Assembly (NCBI GenBank): GCA_016630905.1
Contig: WBMQ01000012.1
Location: 558,001-622,000, forward strand
Length of the DNA: 64,000 nt
Reading direction: 5' to 3'
Origin: Capillidium heterosporum
Lineage: Eukaryota; Entomophthoromycota; Entomophthoromycetes; Entomophthorales; Capillidiaceae
Positions within the stretch are counted from its first letter, which is position 1. Each line of letters starts with the position of its first letter. Positions 35,621-47,202 of this stretch are shown one piece after another. The notes beneath the pieces were generated by a model that ran no database searches, had not been told where the DNA came from, and saw only the letters and a list, made by a program, of their open reading frames with translations. Position numbers and translations under genes: made by a program.

Positions 35621-36844
35621 TAGTCTAAATTATTTATTATAAAAAGTGAAAAGCAAAGGACTACCAAAAGGTGTATGGACCAAAGTTTATACATGGAAAG
35701 TTAATCAATTTCGCCTTTTGCAACTCAACTCCACATTCGCTATTAGTGAAATGACATTGTTGAAAATGTATATTTACGTCAAATTTTTGAACTAAGCAAA
35801 TACATAATCCCTTGAAAGTTATGGGATGAAAAAGACAGCTTTAGTGAGGAGATATCTCGCTTTGATGTTGTTACTAGGTAGGTTTATCTTGACCATCATC
35901 TAACGCCATAAATATGGTGCTGTTGTAGGGTACTTTTTGATTGGTAAAGTAGACTAGATGAAATTCATTAAAATTGTGAATATAAACAGACAATTTGGAC
36001 ATATTTTGTTACACTGGTTGCTATCAATTTGATCATCTTGGGTTTATATAGACGAAATTAGGTGAAATTTCGCTCCAGCTGACAGTAAACCATTTTGAGG
36101 ACTTGGATCTGCGTTAAATTTAGCTTTAAAATCACTTTTATACATTAGAGCCATCTAAATAAGGAGTTTAGTATGTAAATACTTGCATATATATAACTGA
36201 AAATAGGACCAACACTAAGTAAAATAGGATCAGATATTTGTATTTAATGTAAAAGAATTTATCTTGTGATCTTTGATCGAAACTTTGGTTTGCATTTTCA
36301 GAACTTAATATGAGAAGTGGTGTGTCCTCACCAACTTCTTTGTAGCTACCTATGTTTGTAGTTTTAAGTTTTGGAGCTAAAGATCTGATTACTGAATGCT
36401 GTCACCATTACTTTCAACTCTAGGTTATTAAAATTTAAAAAATCGGTTTAAAAGTAAAAAATGCTTTGGTAAGATGGTGACTATTATACATACATTTTTT
36501 CGATGATAAATTTTGAAAAATATAACCTTAGTTATCTAGCCTAAGCTTTTATTAATCCTAAAGGAATGTGGTGGAGTTTAATTGATCAGTAAACTGATTA
36601 AAATCAAACAACCCAATATATAATGATATCTTTAGTTCGACTTCTTTTATAAAAACATTCAGTGTATTGCTTAATAGATTATTGATGAAGCTTAATAAAT
36701 TTCTCCTTTCGCCTTTGGACAGTATAATATCAAAATATATCGGCGATTCTTATTATTTATAAGTAATTTAAGTTTATTTGGTATGACTCCTTTAGATAAT
36801 TTAACAAATGTATTTATAAAGTTCAGTATTTAATTTGAAGTCTT
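35621..36844. other. intergenic, no gene seen
   Basis: AT-rich stretch after element copy C; no open frame of note. Confidence 0.4.
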
Positions 36845-36892
36845 GGAACCTATTGGAGTAGTAAACCCGGAACCTATTGGAGTAGTAAACCC
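36845..36892. repeat. 24-bp tandem repeat, two copies
   Basis: The unit GGAACCTATTGGAGTAGTAA followed by ACCC occurs twice head to tail (36845-36868, 36869-36892). A partial, altered third start follows. Confidence 0.85.
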
Positions 36893-37217
36893 AGAATCTA
36901 TTCTCGGGTACTTTTCAATCTCTTGTAAAGCAATATTTGTATATCCCAACACAGTATTGATTAGTGGCTTGGCTATCTAAAAATATAGGTTTAAAGCTAT
37001 TAATAAAACTTGGCAATGAATACCAAAATATCTTGATCGTAGTTCCTAGTTTCGAATTCAATTATATGGATAAACTGTTGGTAGCTTCAATATAAAGCTA
37101 AAAAATGTATAGTATACTAAAAAATTTAAAATTATGAAAACATAAAAAATCAAGATAATATGCAAAATACAGATAACGAATTAAGTTTATATACTACAAA
37201 ATCAAATATCCTTTTCA

Positions 37218-37975
37218 CTAAGAATACTCCAAGTTGACATGAGCGACCAGTGTATAAACTTCCCCATATTTATAGCTTTGAGTAGTGGCGTTAACTTTAA
37301 CAACCTTATTATACGAAACTTTGGGTACAAAAATGATAATCTCGTTGGTAGGACACTTGGCATTATTCTCCTTCTCTAACGGTAGTCCACTTTTGACCAC
37401 CCTTAAAAAAGCTGCATATTCGTTATCGTTAATTGCCAAAAGTATATCTATATTCTTTTCCGGATTCTGTTTTGCAAAGTAGTTGGTCTTCAAGAAGGTT
37501 TGGTTATACTGTTGGACTTGAAATGGGGAGATTTTCCAAAGAGTTGAGTACGGTTAGGCGTATGGTTTTGGGGTTATCGAAAGCGGATTGTTGAAATTGG
37601 CCACTGAGACTGTTGTGCAAAGGACAGTAGGGAGTGGATGTTGCTGGGGAAGCTATAGATTTTTAAGTTAATTGGTCAGTGCTGTTAAGTACCTTTAGGT
37701 GTAAGATATATCTATTATAGTGTTAATATTGGTATTTTAAAAGTTAACATTACATTTAATAGGACGATGGCAGTTATGATAACCCCAGTAGCCAGGAGAA
37801 TCCAGTATTTGTACATTAAAACAGCTGTTTTAACTTTCGACCAGCTGGAACCTTGTCTTTCCAGATCGTGGGGATAGGGAGGTGGCATCCCATCCGAAAT
37901 TTCTACTTTAAAGTTGGCTAAGTCGGTAAAAATTATTGCAGTTTTTAATGGTTGTCTACCTGTCGTGCTTTGCAT
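37218..37975 (-). pseudogene. family F copy 5, single frameshift
   Basis: Exons by family model: 37975-37960 (16 nt), 37917-37754, microexon 37711-37693 (19 nt) and 37643-37218. The cytoplasmic part contains DGMPPPYPHD, a PPxY motif, then SWSKVKTAVLMYKYW and a membrane helix (ILLATGVIITAIVLL). The last exon has PYCP, TIRLTVLNS, KCPTNEIIIFVP and a final VNLEYS. One frameshift near 37555 separates IRLTVLNS from the downstream frame, and the last exon length (426 nt) does not fit the phase. All splice signals are intact, so this is a very recent loss or an assembly indel. A TATA box lies at 38051-38058. Confidence 0.65.
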
Positions 37976-38050
37976 CGTTTTCCTAATCGATAGATTGTAA
38001 ATCTAAAGCTGCAAAAGTGTATATCTGGAAGGAACCGTTCAATTTATACT

Positions 38051-38058
38051 TTTTTATA
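38051..38058 (-). promoter_or_regulatory. TATA box of family F copy 5
   Basis: TATAAAAA on the minus strand, 76-83 bp before the ATG at 37975. Confidence 0.5.
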
Positions 38059-39060
38059 AGGATTCGCATGTTTTTTATAATCAGGTATTTGTAATGGTAA
38101 ATGATAAAAGGGACTTCAAGGTAATCGGACCAATGGATTAGTGGATTAAGTTAATGGGATCTTTATACTCGATTTAGTTATACGATTTTGTAGTAATCAA
38201 AACTTAGTGTTCAATCAATTTATAAAAACTTTGCCAAGAATTCGGATGATCTCTAATATAATTATAGAATATGACCAAATTACATCCTCAGAATTGCGTT
38301 AATTTACTTTTATATTGATGGTGCAAAGTAGAAATTTCACCTAACATAGGCCACTTATCCATCTATTTGTTTATTATCAGTATAAATAGTATAAACATTT
38401 GAAAAACTTCCGATTGAACCTATTTTACTTTTAGACTTTGACAGCTTTAGTATAGTTAAATTTGTCTTTTGTTAAGCTAGGTAACCTTCAGCCAACCCTA
38501 ATAAAAATAGTATTATAATTCTTCTGGAACCAGGTTTCCTATATCACCATCTACGGTAGCGACGAGTTGATTACCTTCAAAAATTTGATTGAAAGAAACT
38601 ATTTCTTCATGAGAGATTGAAGATTTTCAATAGTACTAGAACATATATTTTGTTGATATATAAATTCAAATGCTACACTTTGCTTAAATTGTCCTAAGTC
38701 AGATCGAGAGTTCGTTGAGAAAACTTAATCTCAAGATTTTCAAATGTAATTAAGGAACCTAGAGTAGAGGGATGTGATCAACCGACAATGTCACTATTGA
38801 TATTTGATGAGTTGAAGGAACTTTTACTGAAAAGTTGGTTCTACTTTGACTAGATGATCTGGCCGCCAAACTAATTAGTGGAACTATTCAGCTACAGTTT
38901 AACTCAGTTGGCCTTACTGCTCGTTAAGTTAAGATTGCAAGGGATAAATGGTAGATCAAAGTTCGAAAAATTCGTCAAATCAAAATCAGAATAAAAGGGA
39001 ATGTATTTAAAGTTACATGTATAATAGTGGATTTATATACTGGAAGATTGAAACCATTCA
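38059..39060. other. intergenic, no gene seen
   Basis: AT-rich DNA between two family F genes; nothing recognisable. Confidence 0.4.
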
Positions 39061-39825
39061 TCAACTAGAATATTCAAACTCTACAATAGTTAATAAACTA
39101 ATGTTGGTTTTGCTGCGGAACTCGACGGTCGAATCCCTGAATCTGATCGACCGGTTATCCTTCGTAAGAGATGGGATGAAGTACATGACTTTAATAACAA
39201 GGCATTCGGCCTTAAATTCACTAGGTAGTAGATTTTGATCTGAGGAAATGGAGAAGGCATGTTTACTTTGACCTTCATCAAAAGCGTAAGAAACGGTCAC
39301 GTTGCTCAAAAGTCTATCGCTGGAAAATAGAGCTAGCTCCAACTCTTCTTTAGCATAAGGTACTATCGATACTGTCGTTGTTTTAGCGACCCCTGTTACC
39401 ATAAAGCCAATTTTTCTTGGTATAGTAGAGTTCAACTTTATAGTTGCACTGTGCTTCTTTAATTCAATAGGATCACATAGAGGTGGACCTAAAGCACCTT
39501 GAACCTAGTTAGTTTATTGAATAGTTACTGTAAAATACCTCCAGGTGACAGTAGAACCTAAGATTTATTAGTTAGACTCAATTTAAGATTTAGACTTACG
39601 CTGAACAGTATAACAATGGCGGTTGTAACTCCAAAGACTATGAAAATACGGTGCCTGTACTTGGAGAGGAAAGACTTGACTTTCGACAGGGTAGATGTTT
39701 GTTCCTCCTGAATTTTGGAGTAAGGAGGTGGTGTAACATCGGGCACCTCTAAACTTGGATCTTGAGTAGCTATATATGAGTAATTGATGATGGGAGTAAA
39801 CTTGGTTACCAACAGTAGTTATCAT
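39061..39825 (-). CDS. family F type II membrane protein, gene 6 (4 exons incl. microexon)
   Basis: Exons 39825-39810 (16 nt), 39769-39600, microexon 39557-39539 (19 nt) and 39497-39061 (437 nt) give an intact 213-aa protein. The N-terminus reads MITTVATQD, followed by VTPPPYSKIQEEQ with a PPxY motif. Then come a basic KVKSFLSKYRHR, a membrane helix (IFIVFGVTTAIVILFS), VLLSPGG encoded by the microexon, and an outside domain with PPLCDP, ATIKLNS, EFKAECLVIKVMYFIP and a terminal VEFEYSS. Introns are 40-42 nt. An upstream in-frame Met (39840) exists, but the 16-nt first exon is shared by all copies and favours 39825. The PPxY motif would allow binding to WW-domain ubiquitin ligases such as Rsp5; that is inference. 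Function unknown. Confidence 0.75.
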
Positions 39826-40854
39826 CGTCGTATATTTCACCTTCTAAATTGAAAAGTAGATTATTGGAACACGATATTTTGAAAGCCTTAGCTAATTTAT
39901 ATTTGTGACTGCTAAATGAATTTTTCAAAAGCAACCAGTATCTTCAATATTCTTTAACATGCTATATATATGAAATGAAGTTTAGTAGGCTATAATACTG
40001 ATGAGACGGTGATTTAGCCAAATAAAGATTATTATATTGATTCTCATCTATGGTTTTGTATTTATTTGGATTTAAATTCCCAAAAATACCTTATAAAGAT
40101 TTCGCCAAGCACTGAGATAACCTATCCTAATTTAAAGACAAACCATCACTGCATCCTTTGGTTTGGAAGAGTTTGGACGATGTTTAGTTCAAATTTTGAC
40201 ATCTGAATGACATGGTCACCGACCAGTTTGGATTAAAGGATGTATATTTCTTGGAAAATTGAAACTAGGCATGTAATTGAACTGGATACCGCATCTATTC
40301 CGGTTGGTAAAGGGTGATTGGATCTGGTACTGGATTTAAACAACCCCAGCCTCCTTTCCGGTCTACACTTCGATTGTTTCTTTTAAAGAGGATTATCATG
40401 TAGGAACAGGTGTTCAAGTTTCTATAGAAAGCTGGGCCTGATTTCAACAGATATAAATGTAAAAATATTTTTTCGATCTTCTATAAGCTAAAGCTAGCAT
40501 TTTCAACTAACAAGCTTAAATGGAGCAGAATTTTCAACCATAGCAAAGGATTACAGATGAGAAAATAGTAGTTAGCTAATTAAGGTGCTATAAATTTCCA
40601 AGAGAGTATTATTCAAGTTCAAAAGGTTCTAAATGTGGTGGATAACTTTAATTTTCTAGCTAGACAGCATTAAAATAATATATATGCTGTTATTTAGTCA
40701 AAGGGTTCTATGTCGCATATATCTAAGCTAGAGTTATAAAAATAAAATGTAGACTGTATCTCAAATATTTTGCTATAAAACAAAAAATATATAAATAAAG
40801 AAACATTATACATTATTTTAGGTAATGAATTGTATCTATTTAAAATACACCTGT
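39826..40854. other. intergenic, no gene seen
   Basis: AT-rich upstream region of family F gene 6; no second coding unit found. Confidence 0.4.
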
Positions 40855-41647
40855 CTATTCACTTAAATACTCCAATTCTAGGTACGTGATCGACGTGTGG
40901 TATGGAGTACCATGGAAGTAGATAGTAGATATCCGCGTCGAGTTTTTAATCTGAACCAGCTTGTTATCCCTCGTACGGGTTGGAACGTACAACACCACTT
41001 TAGTACGAAGACATACAAATTTAACCCCAGTGAAATATTCGTCTGCAACTGTGGGGATGGCGAAAGCCTCTTTATCTCTATCATCATCCATGGCGTAACG
41101 GATGGTTATGACGTAACGGATACCTTTACTGATTATAAGTGACTCGTTAAATATAGAAGTTATTTCCATGTCTTCTTTATCGTAAAATTCCACCGATACT
41201 GTCGTCTGCTTGGAGGGGTTAATTATCGTCATGTTGAACCTACTGGGTAAAGTAGAGGTCCATGGGATTGTTGCATTGGACTTTACTCCGATAATGGGGC
41301 CACACTGCGACGCATCTAGAATTCCTGGTACCTATAAATTATTTGGATGTTGGATATAAAGTACCTCCAGGTGCGAAATAAACCTGAAATCAACTGATTA
41401 GATTTGATTTTGAAGCTTGAACTTACACATAGAACAACAATTAAGGTGATGAGGCTAAAAACAAGAAAACTGAAGCGGTACTTGTGTTTGAGGAAGGTAG
41501 ACTTGACCTTCAACCGGCTGGAAGCTTTTTCCGAATTTTGGGAATCGGCAAGTAGAGTAGCATTGATTTCTTCTAGGTCTTGGGTAGCTACATATATATA
41601 AGTAACTTATAAAAGAATATAAAAGTTGTACAAGCTGCCGCAGTCAT
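40855..41647 (-). CDS. family F type II membrane protein, gene 7 (4 exons incl. microexon)
   Basis: Exons 41647-41632 (16 nt), 41587-41427, microexon 41383-41365 (19 nt) and 41324-40855 give an intact 221-aa protein. Exons 1-2 are nearly identical to those of gene 1 at 21431 (MTAAAS, TQDLEEINATLLADS, KVKSTFLKHKYR), followed by a membrane helix and VYFAPGG from the microexon. The outside domain has ASQCGPIIG, RFNMTI, KQTTVSVEFYDKED, KFVCLRTKVVLYVP and LELEYLSE. The strong match to gene 1 covers the promoter and exons 1-2 but not the last exon, so the two are a mosaic pair. Like gene 1 it lacks the PPxY motif found in copies 5, 6 and 8. Function unknown. Confidence 0.75.
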
Positions 41648-42205
41648 TGTTGTATATGTGAGAATCGAAGTTGAGAGCTAAATTGTTTGTATCTCAACTT
41701 TATGAGAATTCTTTTCAATTTATATTCTTTTGCCTTATATCCTTTTCAAAAGCAACTTGGATTAGTTAATACTCTTACTATTAGGCGTATAGAGTAGAAT
41801 TTGAGAGATCATCAGAACAAAAAGATTGTGGTTTACATAATAGAAGAGGTGTATATTGGTGCCATCATTAGTAACTTTTGTAGATATTTGAAAATGTATT
41901 CTCAATAAATACTTTAAAAGCTTTGCCAAGAGTTGGAATAATTTGATTTTAGCCGTCAAAATTGAAAACCCAAATTTCCCCTTTGGTATTAACCCTTTCC
42001 CTGTTTCAGTCGAAAAATCAACTTTTTCAGAAAAATACCACCAACAAAGTAAACTTTGTGGATTTAGGCATTAGGAGGCCTTTATTTGTTGATAAATTTG
42101 TAACTTATAAGCATGTTATAAAGAAGTAGAAAACCTCTTGCAAATATTATAAAAAGGGTTTGTAAGTAGAGGACATCGTAGTCGTCAATTTTGGATTAAG
42201 GGATG
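41424..42205 (-). repeat. inverted duplicate arm 2 (pairs with 20878-21655)
   Basis: Reverse-complement match to 20878-21655, covering the 5' flank, promoter, exon 1, intron 1 and exon 2 of family F genes. The arms are about 20 kb apart in opposite orientation. Boundaries estimated by eye. Confidence 0.75.
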
Positions 42206-43019
42206 CCACATACTCAGATTATCGTCAAAGTTCTATACGGGCAAAACCTATAGTAATATTTGTTTTGACTGATGTTGGATATATGGGCCTTTTTATCAAA
42301 ACCCCGCCATCCCAACTTTTGGCTAAACCTGGATTCATCTCTCTTCAAAGTGATTGTCATCTAGGGAAGGTCTTCCCGCAGTTTTGTAGAAATTAAACCT
42401 GATCTCGATTGACGGAAGTTTGTCTATTCCAACCATCTTCAGTATCTGATAAGTTAGATCTAAGTTCCTAAACTAGAAAACATTTCAAACTGACAAAGCT
42501 TTTAGTGGTAGCAAGAGTTTTAAGCGAGAAAACTACTAGTGTGTTGAAGTGATATCTTTATTAATCGAAAGGAAAATCTTGCTTCTTAACTGATTATGAG
42601 AGCAAGAACCAAATTTTCATTCATAGTTCAGCGAATTGACGAATGTATATATATAAATACCATTTTTCCATAGCTTCAATAGTCAGCTTAATCACATGTA
42701 TATCTGAGTAAAGAATTGAATGAATGAATGAGTAGCGTAGTGAAGCTAGGAAAATTTTATCATAAAATAGAAAAAGAAATGGTTTAATAAATATATGCAT
42801 CTAAAGCTATAAGTAATAGAGTTTATATAGTAAAATTCTAAGATATTTATCAATATAAACACTCTAGATCTACATACGTAACCAATGCAGCAATGTTGTT
42901 GAGTGGATTTTTGTGTTCAATTTTTGAACTTGATGAATTGGTAATCTATCGAACATGATGGAATAGACAATTTAATTTTGATACCAAAGCATCCAGACCT
43001 AGCCTTATTAGACGGTATA
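42206..43019. other. intergenic, no gene seen
   Basis: AT-rich DNA with a small GAAT/GAATG direct repeat near 42710-42735; no coding signal. Confidence 0.4.
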
Positions 43020-43601
43020 TTTAGATTTGGAAAAACGGAAAAGGTGTGTTTTTATTCATCACTATTAGGCACAGAATATAAAATATCGGTGATAAAGTAA
43101 ATAAGCTTCACATCCTCTTTATCGCAGTGTTTTACCAATACCGTAGTCATTTCAGTGATACTAATTATCGTCGATTTGATCCTACTAGTCAAAGTGGAGT
43201 TCAACTAAATCATGACACTAAACTTGTTTGGCTCAATTGAGACACATTGAAGCGTACCTGAAGTTCCTTGGATCTTGTAAATTATTTAGATAATAGGCTT
43301 AAGGCATCTCCATTTTCTAATAGCAACTAAAGGCTACCTGCTAACCTTTGGCTTTGAAATTTGTACTTATGAAAAAGGCTATAAGGATGATAGTGAGGAT
43401 TGCTATAGCCAGGAAGCACCAATATTTGTACTTTAGGATTAGTAGTTTAACTTATGACAGACTTGTACTTGGATTCTGTAAATTTTCATCGTAGGGAGGT
43501 GGGATTACATTGGGTATGATTAAGTCTTGGATAACTAAATGGATGTGAGCGTTTGACAGTGGAAGATACATTTGGTCACAGACTGTTGCACCTATCACCA
43601 T
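43020..43601 (-). pseudogene. family F copy 8, nonsense-mutated
   Basis: The first exon ATGGTGATAGGTGCAACAG (start 43601) is followed by an exon 2 with IQDLIIPNVIPPPYDENLQ (PPxY motif) and, where the family has S-K-V-K, an in-frame TAA at 43454-43452. The membrane helix (FLAIAILTIILIAFFI) is still visible after it. The donor of intron 1 and the last exon (43020-43250, with several stops) are degraded. Confidence 0.55.
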
Positions 43602-44402
43602 ATATTTGTGTTGGTGATTTAAAAAATAGATTGTTGGAAAATCAAATTTTTGAAGAGAATGTTGAATTTATATGTTTGGCTTCTTTGTAAACTTTTTGAT
43701 TATCTAGGTCTCATTAAAAAACTTGATCAAATGGAATAGATTTAATGATTATTGGATAAACATAATGGTGATTTAATCTAATAGATAGATTTACATCAGT
43801 ACCTTCATCTATAGATTTTGTAAAGGCTTGAAGCAGTGCCTTTGGAAAATTTGTCGTCAATTAATGGGATACCATGTCCTAGATTTGGAAACCAGAAGCT
43901 TTTCTATTCCTCTCAAAGTTTTAGCGAGCTCATTACGATAATAAACGAATATTTGGGCTTATTCTTGTACTTTGGGAAAGATATCATCGTTTATAATAAA
44001 ATGCGTAATAGCGGCCATGATACTTCTAAGATATAAGTAGGATTTAACCCCTCTGTCCAACTACACCTTCATTTATATTTATGAACGATCGGCTTTTATG
44101 GTATCGCTAACTATCAGTCTATTTGATATTACTCAATAGGTTGAAATCCCATACTTTATTGTATGTTTAGGTTAACAGTTGCCAAGGGTTGGAAGTTTAC
44201 TATCTTTTCACCAACGTTAAAGCATCATCTACTTGAAGTCGCTTATGTCTGAAACCAAACTTCATCTAACTTCCATATAAACTGGTCATCGTTTCAATAT
44301 CTATACTACCAATTTATATATATAGGACTTAAAATGATTACTTTTCTTACCTTGTCGTAAACTAGCTAGTGGCCTCAAGTAAAAGTTTCATGTTGAATAG
44401 GG

Positions 44403-44655
44403 TGCTCAGCCATGATAAAAGAGGCTTAGAGGGAAGAGTGTAGATATACCAACGAGGATATTATCGATTTTCGAAGAACAGAAGAAACAGTGGGCTTCCA
44501 AGGCAGTATAAAGGTAGGGAACCAATTTTACTTTGATGACTAAATTATTAATTATCAAATTTATGGATAGCATCGTCCATGTATAGTTCCAACCCCATTC
44601 CTTGGTAATTTGTATGTCAGAACTATAGTTGCAAAATGGATGATGCATCAAGTTT
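44403..44655 (-). pseudogene. possible family F last-exon fragment
   Basis: An open frame of 81 codons with a Cys then alternating hydrophobic/polar strands (CNYSSDIQITKEWGW, NNLVIKVKLVPYL) in the style of the family F outside domain. It lies just downstream of copy 9 on the same strand. The similarity is in pattern only and no other exon is recognisable. Confidence 0.25.
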
Positions 44656-44799
44656 GAGCGACTTTACTATAAATTTAAAATAGAGGCATAGTCAAAACTT
44701 AATATTTAAGGTCGTAGGTAGCAAGTTAATATATCGACGAAGTGCAGTTACTTCTCCAAGATAATCCGCTTCACGTATGTAGTAGCCGTTTTAATATCG

Positions 44800-45420
44800 T
44801 TAAAAGTATAAATCTACGTCCAACTTTGAGCTTAAACTAATTGATGGAGTGGAATACACAACTTTATCCTTAAAAAACCCAGGCTTGACTTTACTAGGTA
44901 GTGGGTCAACTTGAAAACATTGAAAGTCAGGTAAGTTTACACCATTGTCAAAGATGCAAAGAAAGCCCATGCCGTTGATCTTGATATAATTGATAAAGTA
45001 AGCTATTTCGATATCATATTGGAAGTAGTAGTTTACGTAAACTGATATTGATTTGGTGATACTTCTTACTATAAACAGAATGGCACTTGTCTTTAATGAA
45101 GTGGTGTCCCATTTGATACTAGTGCTGTACTTGATATTTAGGATAGAGCTGCATCTTAATGAACCTAAGATCCCTTGAACTTTATGTACTGGCCTTAGAA
45201 ATTTGTCTTTTAAAATATAAATTTCATATTTAGAATGTAAAAGAGGACAACTAAACCTGTGATAACTGGAAAGACTTGGGATTTATATCTGTGAAGAGTG
45301 GACTTGACCTTCAATCAGTTGGAAGGTTGTTCCTAGGGAATTTGGAAATTTATAAGTGAGGTAGCTTCAGTTACTCTTAGATTTTGGATAACTATTTATA
45401 GGTAAGCGTTCAATGAAAAG
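44800..45420 (-). pseudogene. family F copy 9, nonsense and splice damage
   Basis: The exon 2 equivalent (about 45250-45400) reads IQNLRVTEATSL...KVKSTLHRYKSQ and a membrane helix (VFPVITGLVVLFYIL), with a TGA codon just before LKVK. The GTAAG donor is lost and no microexon is found. The last exon (45173-44800) is still fully open for 124 codons after the acceptor GTTCAAG (GILGSLRCSS, SISVYVNYYFQYD, terminating TAA), so decay is recent. Confidence 0.55.
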
Positions 45421-46419
45421 ATGCAGAGTAGGTTACAGAATATTGTGGCTATCTTTGGAGATTTGAGAGTTGGGGTTGAAAGAAAATCAACTTTGTAAAC
45501 CTTTTGATCAATTTGTATGTTTGATTTCTTAGTACTTTTCAAAAGCAGCTTGAATCAGCTAAGACTCTTATTTCTGGAACCATTTTGAATCATAAATATA
45601 GTTTAGTTGGTCACTAAATTGAGAGGTGGTGATCTAGCTTAGTAAAAGAGATACTGATACTTTTACCTACAATCTTTGTAAAGATTCGTGGTATAGTTCA
45701 TAATATCACCAAAAACTTTAGTCAAGTGGATGAGCGACTTGCTTTAACAAAAACTAGCTTTCCAGCTTCTCCCTATAGATTTTATAAGTTTAATGTGACG
45801 TTTAACTCGGAATTCAGAAGTTGAACGACGTCACAATATACTCGAGTTGTGATATTTTACATTACTCAGGCTATCAATTGAGAATTTTGTATGGGTAGGT
45901 GCTTTCAGTAACGTACATTCGGTTGGTAAATTTTGTTCAACTCGAAAACCTAATTGATCACCTTCAACTTTTGACTTGGGCTTATACTTATAACTATACC
46001 TCATTAATGTAAGCCAACATCCTACTTTTGGATTGAAAAATTACGTTGCAGTAAATACCTATATACAAAAAGGGGCTATAGTTTGGAGATACCATCCATA
46101 TTTGATCCAAACTAGAATTTACTTGATCCCTCTTGCCTTTTTTTATTTCGGTAATAAAATGAAAGTGGTGGATTTGATACTACACTAAAAACTTGGCACT
46201 GTTTTAGCCTCTAGGTGCGGCGAAAATTTCATATAAAGGTGTATCCTTTGTTAGGTAGATAGCTGAAGAACTGAAAGAATCGGCAAATATATGGTCATGT
46301 AGTTAAACCGTTTTATACAATACTCCAATAGAATTCTCAACTACTTTCAAAAGAAGGATCTTATGACAAACCGGACTAAATGAAGGACAAGGAAAATATC
46401 CTTGTTGTAAGTCTATAGA
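45421..46419. other. intergenic, no gene seen
   Basis: AT-rich spacer separating the family F cluster from the family G cluster. Confidence 0.4.
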
Positions 46420-46427
46420 TATAAAAG
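46420..46427 (+). promoter_or_regulatory. TATA box of family G gene 1
   Basis: TATAAAAG 89-96 bp before the ATG at 46516. Confidence 0.55.
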
Positions 46428-46515
46428 GTTGAAGCTTTTATTTTCTCCAACAAGCTTAGAGTATCAAATTTTCATAAAAAATAGTTGGCAAGGTTTAAAT
46501 TTGGAGTAAATAAAG

Positions 46516-47202
46516 ATGGCATGTACTTGTAGTTTATCAAGAAGAGCGATGGAAAATATCAACGTCAATTCGAGGGATCAAACCTTCGAACCTACCACCT
46601 ACTTTATCATCAAAATAGCGCTTTTAACCTCTTGTGCACAGACTCTATTCACTATTTTACCCTTCTCACTAGCCCTTGGAATCACTTTTTCGTTTTATAT
46701 CAAATTCAAACCATATATTCTAAGGCATGATAGTGACATGCAGCTTCTAGGCACTATCCTTACCAGCTTGTCCCATATTAAAACGTACGTTCCATCAGCC
46801 TTCATTTGGATATCGAAATTCATTAAGCAATCGTCCTATTTCAAACCCAACTATTCGGAAGGTGAGCTCAATTACTTCAAATTACACCTACGTGAACTAT
46901 CGATAGATCACTTCAACACCCATTTTGAAGAGGGACAGCTTGATGAAATTAAGAGAGAGTTAAGGATAAAATATATTAGTCAAGTCAAGTTTCGATCAAA
47001 CACCCACTTTAATTACTTTACTCAAGAAAAATTTCAGATTCGGTTTGGCATCGACAAAAAGAACGAAGGATTGAGTTACACTTACCTAGTCGCTACTGGG
47101 AAGTTGGATTTGTTGAAGGTAAATTTAATTGCCTTGAAGTACTTGAACGAGGATACTGGGTTGGAATTACCTTTGTTTTCACCGCCGCCTTCTTATCACT
47201 AA
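46516..47202 (+). CDS. family G membrane protein, gene 1
   Basis: A single-exon 228-aa protein of unknown family. After about 35 polar residues it has a hydrophobic hairpin-like region (YFIIKIALLTSCAQTLF, LPFSLALGITFSFYIKF). The rest is soluble, with the block LNYFKLHLRELSIDHFNTHF, strands near KFQIRFGIDKK, and YTYLVATGKLDLLKV-like sequence, ending LFSPPPSYH. The block L-K-L-R-E-L-(A/S)-I-D/N-(Y/H)-F, the ATGKLD motif and the PPPSY-type end define this family in the window (copies at 48309, 50007, 60840 and 62728). The layout suggests a protein held in a membrane by a re-entrant or double helix with its C-terminal domain on the cytoplasmic face. A second Met at codon 12 is an alternative start. 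Confidence 0.7.
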   Translation: MACTCSLSRRAMENINVNSRDQTFEPTTYFIIKIALLTSCAQTLFTILPFSLALGITFSFYIKFKPYILRHDSDMQLLGTILTSLSHIKTYVPSAFIWISKFIKQSSYFKPNYSEGELNYFKLHLRELSIDHFNTHFEEGQLDEIKRELRIKYISQVKFRSNTHFNYFTQEKFQIRFGIDKKNEGLSYTYLVATGKLDLLKVNLIALKYLNEDTGLELPLFSPPPSYH

